From positions 434,001 to 498,000 of the forward strand of contig BQMF02000014.1 of assembly GCA_027922465.2 (NCBI GenBank): a DNA stretch of 64,000 bases, written 5' to 3'. The position numbers were made by a program, and so were the translations under genes. This document shows positions 34,290 through 45,503 of this stretch, piece by piece; the first letter of the stretch is position 1; every line of letters starts with the position of its first letter. The notes beneath the pieces are model-generated. The model was not told where the DNA came from and did not search any database. It was given only the letters and a program-made list of their open reading frames with translations. Origin of the DNA: Turritopsis dohrnii (Eukaryota; Cnidaria; Hydrozoa; Anthoathecata; Oceaniidae).

Positions 34290-35712
34290 AAACAATCATA
34301 AATATTTATGACACGGTTTTGGGGCTATAAAATTAACCTTTTTTGAAATCAGCGTCAAAAAACCTTTCCAAAGATATATAATATGTTATGTTTTGGAAAA
34401 TTGATTTTTTGTCGATTTTGATGACGTTATAATTGCGAACTTTAAATGCTCGTAACTTTTTTTAAATTTTTGGGGTATGAGATAGACATTTTTTGAATTC
34501 AGTATAAAAAATCTGATCCAACGGTATATAATATGACCCTATTTGGTGAAGAACATTTTCTGGCAAACAAATTGCTGACGCCATATTTTTTGCTGGTTCT
34601 GTTAAAAATTTTGTTCAGAACATTATAATAGATGTTTGCACCAATTTTCATGCTTTGGTCACAATTTCCAGTATCTTGCTGAATATTTTCCTAATAGCCC
34701 TTACTATACTAGCATGTAGCTTTAGCTAAAAATGCCCCCGCCCTCAAGCATTCCAATTTGTACACACAGCAAGCTATACATTGCAAGCTATTCAACGGAA
34801 ACAAAAACAAAGAAAAACTTTGTTACTTTTTGTTATGTCTTAGTCCTATGTCACACTGATGCTAATTTATACCTTTCAAAAAGTGTAATTAAGGCTTAAC
34901 AAGTAATATCAGAAAGTATTGGCTACAAACAAAAGAAATTGTGTGAACTGAAACCATGGATACGTATTTTATAATCAAAATAAGATAAACATTTGTTAAA
35001 GAAATTATGTAAGAACCAAAAGAAAGAAAAAAAAACTTTAAAAAAAAAAAATTAAGCAAAAAATCCATTAGAAAACTGTGTCTAAAACTTTGATTCGAAA
35101 CAAGAAATAGCCAAAGTTTACATAAAAAACAAGAAAAAAAATATAAGAAGGTTTTATTGATCATGATCACACCAGGTTTGGAGGACAGAAAAAAGAAGGA
35201 AAACACGAAGAACGACTATTTGTAGGCTTTCTTGCATACACAGAAATCCAATTAAAATCTTTTTAAGGCAAGATCCGTCAAAAATCAGTGCATTGAATAA
35301 AATTTATCGAATGAAAGATTTAGAGCTAAAACATATCTACAAAAATAAAATGTTGTTGGCAAAAGTTCAGATTTCAAGCTGTGCTTCAAAATCCTAGTCG
35401 TTCACTGCACTAAAACAACACAAAAGTAATATGACAAATGTCTTAGCAATTTTATCATACGAACTTCCTAAATAACATAGTATAAATAACAATAAAATAG
35501 GAAAGAGATACAAAAAAACATCCCACTTACAGCACCATGCTTTGAAACGGGAAAAAAAGCAAAGTCAGCTAATATTTCTATACCACCGTGTAACGTCAAC
35601 ACGAAAAGTTGGAGGATGAAGATGATGATGATGATGAAAAACAAAATCGGAAACTGACATTCGCCTATCTCGTGAAACTACTATGCCTCCATGCTCGCTG
35701 CGGGGGCAATTA
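34290..35712 (+). repeat. right terminal inverted repeat (B'+A'')
   Basis: Complement of 30711-31990. A'' (34705-35712) is also directly repeated at 29220-30189. It includes a GATGATGAT tract near 35618-35638 that is shared by all three arms. Confidence 0.85.
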
Positions 35713-35721
35713 CATTCGACA

Positions 35722-36223
35722 AACTTAAATCATAAAGAGGAGATTGCAAAATTCGTGTGGTGTTGTGTGGATTTTATCTTTGTAAACACGAGCTGTAATT
35801 ATTTTGGAGAAACATCCAGAAACCATGTATAGAGTCAGTGGACAAAAGTAAAAAATGAACAGAAAATTAAAACTTGATTGTATTGAGGTTCAATCTTCCG
35901 CAGAAGAAATATAGATAACCAATAATTTGGCACACACAGAAAAACAACCTATGAAGATAATACATTATTTAGTAACATTGAGAAAAGGTTCTCATGAAAA
36001 TGTTTGGGATGAAGAACTTATTCAAATATATGAAATGATTCAACATTGTTATTTATATAAAAATTTGCTAAGTTCACTGGCCAATAGATATATGTCAATT
36101 TCAATAGCTCTAGAACCTCTTCTTGTAAAGCGTCTAAGTATTAATGAGTCAGTATACACTTTTGTCACAAAAAAGGCAGAAAAACAAAACCTTTTAAAAT
36201 TTTCACAATTCTTTAACCTATGA
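35722..36223 (+). pseudogene. unidentified coding remnant (ORF 35927-36223, 98 codons)
   Basis: The ORF contains KGSHENVWDEELIQIYEMIQ, then SIALEPLLVKRLSINESVYT and KKAEKQNLLKFSQFFNL, strongly protein-like helical sequence. The frame can be followed upstream through stops (NLNHKEEIAKFVWCCVDFIF near 35727; RKLKLDCIEVQSSAEE near 35858). It is probably a decayed copy of a real gene, possibly processed. I do not recognise the family. Confidence 0.4.
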
Positions 36224-36600
36224 AGTCATTCTCACGTGCCAAGTGTCAATATATATTTATTAATATACTTCAAAATAATATGTATATGTTGTATATGTTC
36301 ACTACCCTATTATATTAAAAAAGATTTCTTTTTATTATGAATTCTTGTAAGATCATGTCAGGATTTTAACCAGGGAATTTGTAACATGTGATATATGTTG
36401 AGTGAAATTTGTTGTGTTAGTTTCAAGGTTACTATGTGACAGAATAGTATAAATATGAATACCGATATTTGAAATTTCAAGGAAATTGCTTTCTAGATTG
36501 TTATCTTCCCTTAAATCGTCTCAGTCGTTCTTGTTAGCTCATTCTTCTCTCTTTGAAGGTACTTAATACATGACGATTTTTATTTTAGGATTCTTATAAC
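36224..36600. other. non-coding spacer
   Basis: AT-rich 3' flank of the preceding remnant; nothing else seen. Confidence 0.4.
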
Positions 36601-38345
36601 CAAACTAGCCACCAAGACGGCGTCGCTCGCCGCCCATGTTCAGCCTGCGTTGTGTCACCACCTGATCCAAATTATTGCACATAAAACCAGCGATGAGACT
36701 TCCTTTGCTGCTGGCTTTATCGCTTAATAAAGCTCATTTGCATGTGAAGAGAAATACGTTCCTGGTGTTTCAAATCTTTCATGTCCTTAACCCAGCCGTT
36801 CATTGTCGCGGTCGCATTTATAATGTCAGCAGACTTTCTTGCTTTACACAATGCATTCTGAACGTGAATTTCACGTGGTTTTTATTTACGATTTTAAACC
36901 AATCAAATATCAGTTTAACAATACACTCAAAACGCAGAGAGAAAAAACTTTTCAACTTATTATTAGCTTTTGTTTTACACGCTCTAACATGGGTGCTGTC
37001 AGAAGTAGGTGAAAAATTGGTTTCTCTTAACAAGATCACACGAGAGGAGAAAAAATGCACGTGCTAAATGAATGAAGTGAATAAAAAACATGTTCGATCA
37101 GATTAAAATCGATTAAAAGAAATCGATTAAAAGAAATTAAGACAAAAGCAAAAAAATATTTTGTTTCATGATACTCTTTTTTTACTTATCGGTTTTTAAA
37201 CATTTTGATTGCTCGAAAAAAAGTTCACCCGTCTCAGACAGTCAGGCAAGCGTTAAGATACACTGGCAAACCGCACATGCTGCCACGTCCTGCCACTGCT
37301 GCTTTTTGTCCAAAATGTTTAATCAGTTAGTTTCTTAGTTGATGTATTGTTTTCAAAGCCAAGTCAACGTGGAATATAAAACTAACAATAATAATAAAAA
37401 CAAAACGTTATTCCTATTAGTTCATCAACCAAAAAAGTCACGTTCGATTGGGGGTTGCAATGTATTTGCTTCGAACTCACGTCGCACACAAAAAAAGAAA
37501 TAATTTCGCTCATAACTCAATCTACCATTTTGCGTGACTTACAAACAAACAAACAGACAGACAGACAGAGAATCGGCTATTAATATATAGACTAGCCGCC
37601 AAGGCGGCGTGGCTTGCCGCCCATGTCCACCTGCTCTGTATCACTGTATCAATAAACGTCAAATTTCCTTATAAACGGCTCGTACAACTTGTGTTCAACC
37701 AGAAGCAGATTCGAAGTCTCAACCTCTGGTAAAACCATTCTTTTATCAGTGTAACAATACACTCAAAACGTAGAGAGAGAAAACTTCAACTTTTTATTAG
37801 CTTTTGTTTTAAAAAAGTTACGCGCTCTAGCATGGGCGCTATCAAACGTAAGGGGGAAATGGTTTCTCTTCTTAAAAAGATCACACGGGAGGAGAGAAAA
37901 AAAGGCACAAATGAATAAAGTGAATAAAAAAACGTTCGATCTGAAGCGCATAACAATTAAAAAACGAAATTAAATTATTAAAAGAAAAGCAAAAAAATAT
38001 TTTGTTTCATGATACTCTTTTTTTACCTATCGGTTTTTAAACATTTTGATTGCTCGAAAAAAAAGTTTACCCGTCTCAGACAGTCAGGCAAAGATACATT
38101 AGGATACACTGGCAAACATGCTGCCACATTCTGCCACTGCTGCTTTTTGTCCAAACTGTTTAATCAGTTAGTTTCTTTGTATTTAGTTGATGTATTGTTT
38201 TCAAAGCCAACGTAGTCAACGTCGTCCTTGGAATATAAAACTGACAATAATAATAAAAACAAAACCTTATTCCTATTAGTTCGTCAGCCAAAAAAAGTCA
38301 CAACTCAATCTACCATTTTGCGTGACTTACAAACAACAAACAGAC
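36601..38345 (+). repeat. ~0.84-kb tandem duplication beginning with a GC-rich palindrome
   Basis: Two copies, about 36603-37570 and 37588-38345, offset by ~840 bp (TTTCATGATACTCTTTTTTT at 37164 and 38005). Each starts with CTAGCCGCCAAGGCGGCG or a variant, followed by GCCGCCCATGTTCAGC-type sequence. Each later has GACAGTCAGGCAA and GTATTGTTTTCAAAGCC. Open frames at 36675, 36818, 37763 and 38009 lie inside these repeats and have no domain. The start block also occurs inverted at 33955-34010. Confidence 0.75.
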
Positions 38346-38761
38346 GTTTGACAAAGCGTTCGGATAATCCCATTGGGAATATAAATTGAATACACAAATT
38401 ATGTGAATGCTCTCCTACACAAATTTCGACATACCTCTAGATCCGCCACCGAATAATATAATAACAGCAGGATAAGATAAAGCTTCGTCCACCTCCGATT
38501 GTCAGGATCCTTAAACAATAGCAACTGGATAATTAACTTTATGATCCTTCTAATATTTGAAGTTTTATCAAACGGTTTCTGAATGAATAAACAGAAAAAT
38601 ATTATTTTACTGATCACTAAATCCTTAAACCAACTTAATCGTACATCAATGTAAATCATTTTAAAGTCTCCAGTATCTTCATTCTAAATAGCGTTTTCGA
38701 TGGTCAATCAATAAAAGAAAGTTTTTAAACGAGAAACATAATTAAAGCTTGTTTCCCCAAT
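38346..38761. other. spacer with hAT-like repeat end; 5' flank of receptor gene
   Basis: 38405-38450 carries CTCTCCTACACAAATTTCG and CCTCTAGATCCGCCACC, a diverged copy of the hAT-like end seen at 18715. The rest, up to the ATG at 38762, is the likely promoter and 5' UTR of the surface-receptor gene; no clear TATA box. Confidence 0.4.
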
Positions 38762-38798
38762 ATGTTGGTTTTGTGGATTCTCCTGTCATTCATCAACT
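38762..38798 (+). CDS. candidate signal-peptide exon of the beta-helix receptor
   Basis: ATG opens MLVLWILLSFIN, a compact hydrophobic leader, and runs into a consensus donor (T|GTAAGT at 38799), leaving one base of the next codon. The main receptor ORF contains a pyrimidine-rich acceptor TTTCTTTTTAG ending at 45561. Joining the two keeps the frame (phase 1) and puts a serine and YDFLEHY directly after the leader. The link is inferred from phase and leader only. The main ORF also has its own weaker hydrophobic start, so this exon could be spurious. Confidence 0.45.
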
Positions 38799-41269
38799 GT
38801 AAGTAAATCTCAAACGTTCCTTATTAATGTATGAGTTTAAAAAAAATGCTTCCTTTTAAAAAGAAAAAGAAAAAACCTTTTAAACTAAGGCTTCGTTTTC
38901 GATAAGGAATTTGTTCAGAAATAGAGTTTGCTACAAATGTTCACCATCATAAATGTCAATTCACTCCTTCGCACCGATTTTTTAACAATTGTGCCGGCTG
39001 GGATAGTGTAAAAAACAATTTACGATACAAAAAATAAGTAACGAAATTATAAAAGAAAATAGCTGACCAGACTATAAACGAGTGAATTAAAATGATTTCA
39101 TGTTGGTAGTTTGCTCATTAACATGTTGAATGAATTGACAACATTCCAAATGATGTTGGGTTTGGCTATAAAAACATATTCTATTTTGTTCTTTGCTTGA
39201 TAATTACTACATTGCAACAAGCACAAAATGTCATTGAAAGATCATTTTTGAATGGTAGAAGACGCAGCTTCACAGCAGGTAATTAGATGCTTTATAAACT
39301 TCACGATGTTGTCTATTCATTTGTGGATCATCAAATAGCCTCTATTCCAGCCTTTGTTTAAGTAGTATCAGCCTACAACAAGAATCCAGGATGGAAGTGT
39401 GAACAAAAACGCTCGAATAACGGAAGGACAACTGCTAATGAAAGATCAGCTGCTTACTCCAGTGACCAACTAAAGCTTTCATAACTTCGAGTCATAACTC
39501 CAAAAGAAATATATGTTCTTGTTATTTGTTCGTAATGACATCAAAAAATAACATACATTGTCGTGGCAGAAATTTCCCCACTTGTGTAACTTCTGTCTTG
39601 GTCTACTACAAAGATTTACATTGGATGACAATGCAAGAGGCGGCCATTCTTTTTACATTATAATTTGTTTCAGAAACAGATGAAACTGTTTAATTTAAAA
39701 CACATTATTCCTAGCAGTTGCTCATTTTTGGTTGGTAGTGGTTAACTGGTCCCCCATTTCTTTTTTCAATTTTCTTTTTTGTTCTGTCCTGCCCCATTTT
39801 GATTTGGTAATTTGATGAAAACTATCCAAAATTGCAGTATAGAGATTTGAACTTAATTTGAAAATAAAATAAAAATAATTGGCGTATACCAATACAGGTT
39901 TCTGTTTGAAGCCTTCAACTTTTATAGTTCTCGACTCCTCTAACTCTCTGCTACGAAACCTATATTATGACAACATGATATGAAAAGTGGATCCATATGA
40001 GGGCTTAAGTTGGAAACTCGTCACGGCAAATGTTTACTCCAAAAATGGTGAATGAGATTAATTTAATTAATGATTCTTGTCAATGATCGGATATGCATTA
40101 AGTCATAAGCTTTGTTAAAAATCTTTATTTATTTAGTTCTTCAAGTTTATTCAGACTTCTTACATTATGAACTATTAACAATGAAGATAGATTCAAAACT
40201 TATTCTAGCTGAACTCGCTAGACATCAATCCGAGTGATACAGCGTGTTCCAAAAAATTGGCAACAAAAATTTTCATCGGATTTTTGAAGAAAATATCCAA
40301 TTAATTTTTAGATCCTCATTTTTTGGTCTTTGTCGTGATGTAATTTTTGTAGGAAATGGAAAAGTAGAAGAACAGAAAATCGAAATCTTTTATGCCGTTA
40401 TGTGACATCTGAGACTCCCAATTAAAGTAATTGCTCACGTAAAATTCACTATATGTTGAGTGAGTCGATTCACACTGTTTTAGTTTAATTAGAGACAGGT
40501 AATTCTCAGCAGTAGCTACAACACCTTTTCCAGGTTCATTTGTAATTCACTTCATACATCCATGGTGGCGTGTGGTTCTTAATATACCTGAGATCCTCCT
40601 ACCACCTCTACGTTATTTAGGGCAAGGTTTCCATTAGCTGTTATCCGGTCAAATGTTCGACAAACATCGAAACTCCTACAATATCCATAATTCTACACAT
40701 GCCTTTTTGCATCCCGCTTCGCAGGAGTGGCTCAAACCCTTGCCTGCTTGTCGGCCGCCCAGTATTTCTGCTTTGAAACGGTGAGTTTGTGAATTTTGGT
40801 CTTTTGCTTCCATCATCAGTATCTGCCGTTGAAAACTTTACTTTGCAAATCTCAAGGGGTTCTTCACCTGGTCGCCCTAGGGTGGTGGAGTTTTCTTCCT
40901 GGATGGTGTCTTGGAATAACGTCATTAGATGTTATTGTCACTTCGCTCCTCATCAGGTGCACAAGCTACTCCAATACTAAGCAATTATATCAGGCGTGGG
41001 GCACCTACGACAGGATTTTTCGTTACTAAATGGCTTTTATAACTGTCCTTGTCGTGGGTCGCAATGACGATGGACTCTACAATCGCCACCTTAGAGGTGC
41101 TTCTCTTCTCATTGTTTGCTATTCCTGTAGGGTTATCGGTCCATGCAAGATGTTATTAGTGGATCTTCGGTCCCTCCTACTTCTCAGGCCTGGGAGATCA
41201 GCTTTTTCGTCCATCGTCCATTTGTTCGCCTGTCAATGTCCCTTAGTTTGCTTCCTGGTTGGTGGAACA

Positions 41270-41800
41270 TCCTGACCAATCAAGGTTTTTTTTCGTTCTT
41301 AATGGGTTTAAGTTTGGTTTTGATATTAGTTTTTCAGGTAAAGTGTTGCCCATGCATCCTCTCAACTTGTTTTCGTTGTGATATATCCCTGTTTTGGAAG
41401 CTACAGTTAGAGAGGTCAACAGACGCCATAGATCTGGTCCCTTCTTGTCTCCACCTATCACGCCGTTTCATTTCTCGCTTTTAGGTGCAGTCCCTAGAAA
41501 AGACGGCACCTATAGGATTATTTTAGATTTATCATCGCCCAGGGGCATGTCGGTGAATGAGGGAATCAACGAGAATGAGTTTTCTGTAAGATACACTAGT
41601 TTCGATGACGCTATCCGTATGATTAAAGGCTTATGTCCCCGATGTTTGTTGGCTGATCTCGATATCAAAAATGCTTTTCGGTTGTGTCCAGTACACCAAG
41701 ATCAATGGGGCTTGTTATGTTGCTGTGGTGGATTTTAGTTTAGGTAGGGGCATTCAATATGTCATCCATTATCTTGATGACTTCTTACTTTGCGGCCATT
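41270..41800 (+). pseudogene. DIRS-type reverse transcriptase, decayed
   Basis: Recognisable RT blocks: VLNGFKFGFDISF-like upstream, then LLGAVPRKDGTYRIILDLSS, GMSVNEGI, DDAIRMIKGLCPRCLLADLD and IKNAFRLCPVHQDQW. In another frame IQYVIHYLDDFLL carries the YLDD catalytic motif near 41765. The frame change near 41740 and stops make it inactive. Known DIRS elements also carry RNase H and methyltransferase domains between RT and recombinase; neither is recognisable here. Confidence 0.75.
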
Positions 41801-41979
41801 TTATTAACATTTTATTACAACATGTACCTAGTTATTTCAATGCTTCGGGTAATTTTTATTCTCGTTTACAGGTCTCTCGGTTTCTGACGTCTTGCCCCAG
41901 ACCAGACAAACAACCAGCCGTGGTGGACCCGCTCACTTGGAAATCTTTCCCCCGCAGTAGCTTTTTATCAATTTAAGGC

Positions 41980-42895
41980 TTCAGCTTCTACGACCACGGC
42001 TACGTATAGCTCTGGTTTACAAACATACCAATGCTTATGCTTTATTCATAGTCATTAGTTATCTCCAGTGAATGAAGACGTCCCCATAAATTTTGCTGCT
42101 TCCTTGGCAGCTCGCTTATCATTTGCCACAATCCGTACGCACTTGGCTGGCATTCAATTCTATTTCAATTTTATCAAGCTTCCAATGCCATTGGGCTCAG
42201 TTTTCAACACTCTGTTATACATTGCATCAGATGCGTTTAACGTACTCATCGTATCAGGCCACAACGCCAACCGATCTCGTTCAGTTATCTATGCATCATT
42301 CATGTTCACCTTGAGTTCTTAGAATATTCCGATTATGACCAGTGTCTTTTCAAAGCAGCAACCTCGTTAGCTTTTTGTGGTTTACTCAGATGTTCAAAAT
42401 TAATGTGCTCGTCCTTAGTGCGGCTTGATCGTACTACTTATCTAATGGCACATGATATCGAGCTCAATTCTCAAGTTTCCATTATGTCAGTTCAGTTGCG
42501 GGCTTAAAAGATTGATCCGTTTCGTACAGGTTGTACCATTAAGGTTGGTGCTATACATAACGTGTTCTGTCCTGTGCACTGTATGTTATTTTTTAAGCAT
42601 TCATCCGGGTCGTTCATTGCCCTTGTTTACGTTTGCCGTTTTACGGTTTTATATTGTTTCGCTCTTGGCCAATTGTTTACCGGACGTGCCTAACATCAAC
42701 ACTCGTTCATTTCGTATTGGCCGTGCTGCCTCTACTATTTCTGCTAGAACTCGGATAGTACAATTCAGATCTTGGGACGTTTGTCCGGTGATGCATATCA
42801 TCGTTATGTACGTATGAGTGATGACGCCGTTCAGTCATTATCGTTGCACTTGTGTCATGCTAGCGCGCTTAGGCGCATTTGGGATTCAGAACTGG
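41980..42895 (+). pseudogene. DIRS-type tyrosine recombinase, decayed
   Basis: Follows the RT. Blocks in order: STTTATYSSGLQTYQ, LAARLSFATIRTHLAGIQFY (core-binding region), a KIDPFRTGCTIK-like segment near 42510, NTRSFRIGRAASTISA (the usual HxxR box with its His replaced), and GDAYHRYVRMSDDAV with the nucleophile-type Tyr near 42795. At least two frame changes and several stops. DIRS elements integrate through such a recombinase rather than a DDE integrase; this copy is inactive. Confidence 0.75.
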
Positions 42896-42990
42896 CAATT
42901 GCCAGTTGCTAGCGTTTAGGAAAATTTGATGGTACAGTAGTCAGTTTCTGTCCTTGGTTACAGTTACTTTTCTTGTATAAATATAAGAAA

Positions 42991-43215
42991 CTGTCTGTTG
43001 ACAGTTTGTCGCTATGTTGATTTCATCATATAAGTATGGTTGACAGTCCAAGTTTTTCTGGCTTTCCTTGTTGACAGACCACTGTCCTTGTTGACAATCC
43101 CATGCAGGTTTTTCATTAGGTGCCGTCCTGGTTGACAGTCTATTCAGGCCAGTTTATAGCTGTCCATGTTGACAGTCCTTACAGACTAAGTTATTCGTGT
43201 CATCCTAGTAGACAT
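42991..43215 (+). repeat. GTTGACAG repeat cluster downstream of the DIRS remnant
   Basis: TGTTGACAGTCC or close variants occur about six times at 20-45-bp intervals (near 42997, 43040, 43072, 43090, 43131, 43167). The cluster begins within 100 bp of the recombinase remnant's end and probably belongs to the 3' non-coding end of that element. Confidence 0.6.
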
Positions 43216-43455
43216 CTATATTAAAGATCTTTCCTTGCTGACCTTAGGTTCAAGTTTAGTTCAGATGCACTTCTGATATCCCTTAAACGTCCAAATTTGA
43301 TGTGTTCTGCTTCCCCTCTTTCGGTTTACTTACTTCTCAGGCAAACATCATATTTGTGGATTTGAAATTTGATGGAACTAATAATTTATGGACATAAATT
43401 TTTTATTGACTTTAGGACACCCGCGGTGGAGTAAAGTATTTAAAATACCTGTCGT

Positions 43456-43497
43456 TTCTCCTCCTCCTCCTCCTACTACTACTACTACTACTCCTCC
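43456..43497 (+). repeat. (CTC)n/(CTA)n microsatellite
   Basis: A CTCCTCCTCCTCCTACTACT-type tract. A shorter similar tract, CTCCTCCTCCTACTCCTAC, lies at 44424-44443 on the far side of the minisatellite. Confidence 0.8.
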
Positions 43498-43559
43498 AAG
43501 TTATGAACGTTTTCGTGCAACGTTTACATGACATCGTTGCCGAATTCGCAAATTTGGTC

Positions 43560-44190
43560 AAATTCGGACTTTAAGTTGACCAATTTTCATGAAAATTTGC
43601 ACAGAGCACAATTGAAAGGCGCTGATTTTGAATTTGACAATGATTTTGCCAGGTTTGACTAAAATTAGGCAATTTAGGCCAAATTTGGACCAAATTTCGA
43701 AAATTCTTCAATTTTCATGAAAATTTGCGCAGAGCACAATTGAAAGGCGCTGATTTCAAATTTGACAATGATATTGCCAGGTTTGACTAAAATTAGGCAA
43801 TTTAGGCCAAATTTGGACCAAATTTCGAAAATTCTTCAATTTTCATGAAAATTTGTGCAGAGCACAATTGAAAGGCGCTGATTTCGAATTTGACAATGAT
43901 ATTGCCAGGTTTGACTAAAATTAGGCAATTTAGGCCAAATTTGGACCAAATTTCGAAAGTTCTTCAATTTTCATGAAATTTTGCACAGATCACATTTGAA
44001 ACGTGCTGATTTCGAATTTGACAGTCATTTTGTCAGATGTGACCAGAAATAGGTCATTCAGGCCAAATTTGGACATAGAAAGTTCTGCAATATTCATAAA
44101 AATTTGTACAACGCACAATTAGAAGTGTTTGAGTTTGAATTTGCCAGTCATTTTTGTTAGATTTGAACATAATTTGGCAATGCGGCAATG
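43560..44190 (+). repeat. 128-bp minisatellite, ~4.7 units
   Basis: The block GAGCACAATTGAAAGGCGCT recurs at 43603, 43731, 43859 and 43987 (period exactly 128 bp), and once more diverged near 44109. Units 1-3 are almost identical and units 4-5 are progressively diverged, the usual head-to-edge decay of a tandem array. Flanked by related trinucleotide tracts. No coding potential. Confidence 0.9.
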
Positions 44191-44578
44191 TTGTATTTTT
44201 GAGACTAGATATGCATCGTTGTGTTACGTCCTGATGTCTTCAAGCCAAGCGGCTTCTTGTTCACTTATAATTTGAAAATATAAAACTATTTTCCAAATCA
44301 TTTGATCTTCCTAGAACTGATACGCCGTATAGATACATTTTTTAGATTTTTTGTTTTCTTTGAGAAATCCTTTTATGACGGTAGCCGTGAAAACAAATAC
44401 CGTATTAGATAATCCTCGGACTGCTCCTCCTCCTACTCCTACGATTAAGAGTCCACGAGACTCCACTAATAACGCATTGTAAGTTCTAATGAAAGAACGC
44501 AGCCTTCAAATTTTGGAAGCTTTTGCATAACAAACATTCAAAAGTACACTACTACCTTTGCTATTTTATAACTTAATT
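44191..44578. other. non-coding intronic spacer
   Basis: Nothing recognised other than the short CTC/CTA tract at 44424-44443. Confidence 0.4.
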
Positions 44579-44819
44579 CATGAAAGAATGAATATTAATC
44601 AAATAGACCTACATATAAATGGGGCTTTCAGTTCAATACGCTAACTGAAAATACTTGATAGGTTGCTTTTCGTGTAGGTAAAGCTTATCAGTTCAAACTG
44701 TCTTATTGCCTCGTTTGTTACCTACTACACTGTCTTTGTGCGTTAACGCTTTCAAAAATCTAGTTCAAGAAGGCAGTTATTTGTAGGAAAACATTTTTGG
44801 TTTTTGATTTCCACAATAT
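44579..44819 (+). repeat. dispersed repeat, copy 2
   Basis: Same-orientation homologue of 6388-6632 (GAATGAATATTAATCAA, GCTTATCAGTTCAAA, ATCTAGTTCAAGAAGG). Its right side is followed within ~40 bp by the TTAA-flanked MITE. Confidence 0.7.
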
Positions 44820-44861
44820 TTTGAGTACAATTACAGTTGTAAATTGTTTCGAAGAAAACAA

Positions 44862-45480
44862 TTAAGCTTGGCTCTCACTGTGCGCTAATGATCGGATAAG
44901 CATGTGCGCATGACTTCCTAGCCGATAAAAATGTCTTAGCCCACAGTGTGAACGTGAAAAACAACCTGCTTATCGCGTTCTTAGCCGATCGTTAGCCGAT
45001 CGTTAGCGCAAAAAAAATATCAAATCATTTTGATTTTCAAATTTGCGTTATCGCATCGTTAGCTGAAAGATCAAAGGGAGCCGTCAAAAAAATACACCCA
45101 AGGCGTGTAAGATGAAAGTAAATATATTTCAACATGGTTGACAAATATTCTCCCAGCAGTTCTGCTCTCTTTTGAAAAATACCTCCGATCCAAAACCTTT
45201 TTTTCTTTTGCTCACATATACATTTCATTCGTTTTTGCTCTCCTTCTCCTTCTTCTATGCGAAAATAATAAAAGAATTAGTTTCTTCCCAATTTTTCTAT
45301 TCTCACTATCCACATTTTTATTTTTTTATCGATTAAACAACTCAATTTTAGATACCTTAACGCATAGTGAAAACGAGAAAGTACCTGTAGCAAATGTTCT
45401 ATCTCACTTCAAGAATCGGATAAGAAGTCATTGGCAAAATGCTTATCCGATCGTTAGTGCACAGTGAAAACCAAGCTTAA
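44862..45480. mobile_element. 0.6-kb TTAA-flanked MITE next to the receptor exon
   Basis: TTAA at 44862-44865 and 45477-45480 enclose ~37-bp inverted ends (GCTTGGCTCTCACTGTGCGC / GCACAGTGAAAACCAAGC) with a few mismatches; TTAA suggests piggyBac-type or similar targeting. CCGATCGTTAGC is repeated internally. The element ends 81 bp before the splice acceptor at 45561. Open frames at 45037 and 45138 fall inside it. Confidence 0.8.
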
Positions 45481-45503
45481 GAAACGATAAAAACATATGT
45501 GCT

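Larger units (their letters stand above)
30711..35712. mobile_element. 5.0-kb element with ~1.3-kb terminal inverted repeats
   Basis: The outer ends are TAATTGCCCCCGCAGCGAGC and its complement. Each terminal repeat is composite: arm A (30711-31560 and 34705-35712) plus segment B (31565-31990 and 34290-34695), the whole being reverse complementary. The right arm has an extra ~150 bp relative to the left. The interior (32.0-34.3 kb) holds a decayed minus-strand gene of an uncharacterised Cys-rich family. A TA at both tips may be the target duplication. I cannot place it in a named superfamily. Confidence 0.7.

Noticed and set aside
36675..37067. 130-codon gene
   Set aside because: Lies inside a tandemly duplicated repeat, has no domain, and the second repeat copy does not preserve the frame.
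41030..41484. independent host genes from open frames around the DIRS remnant
   Set aside because: Frames overlap on both strands and only the part from ~41270 shows reverse-transcriptase motifs; the rest looks like eroded element sequence.
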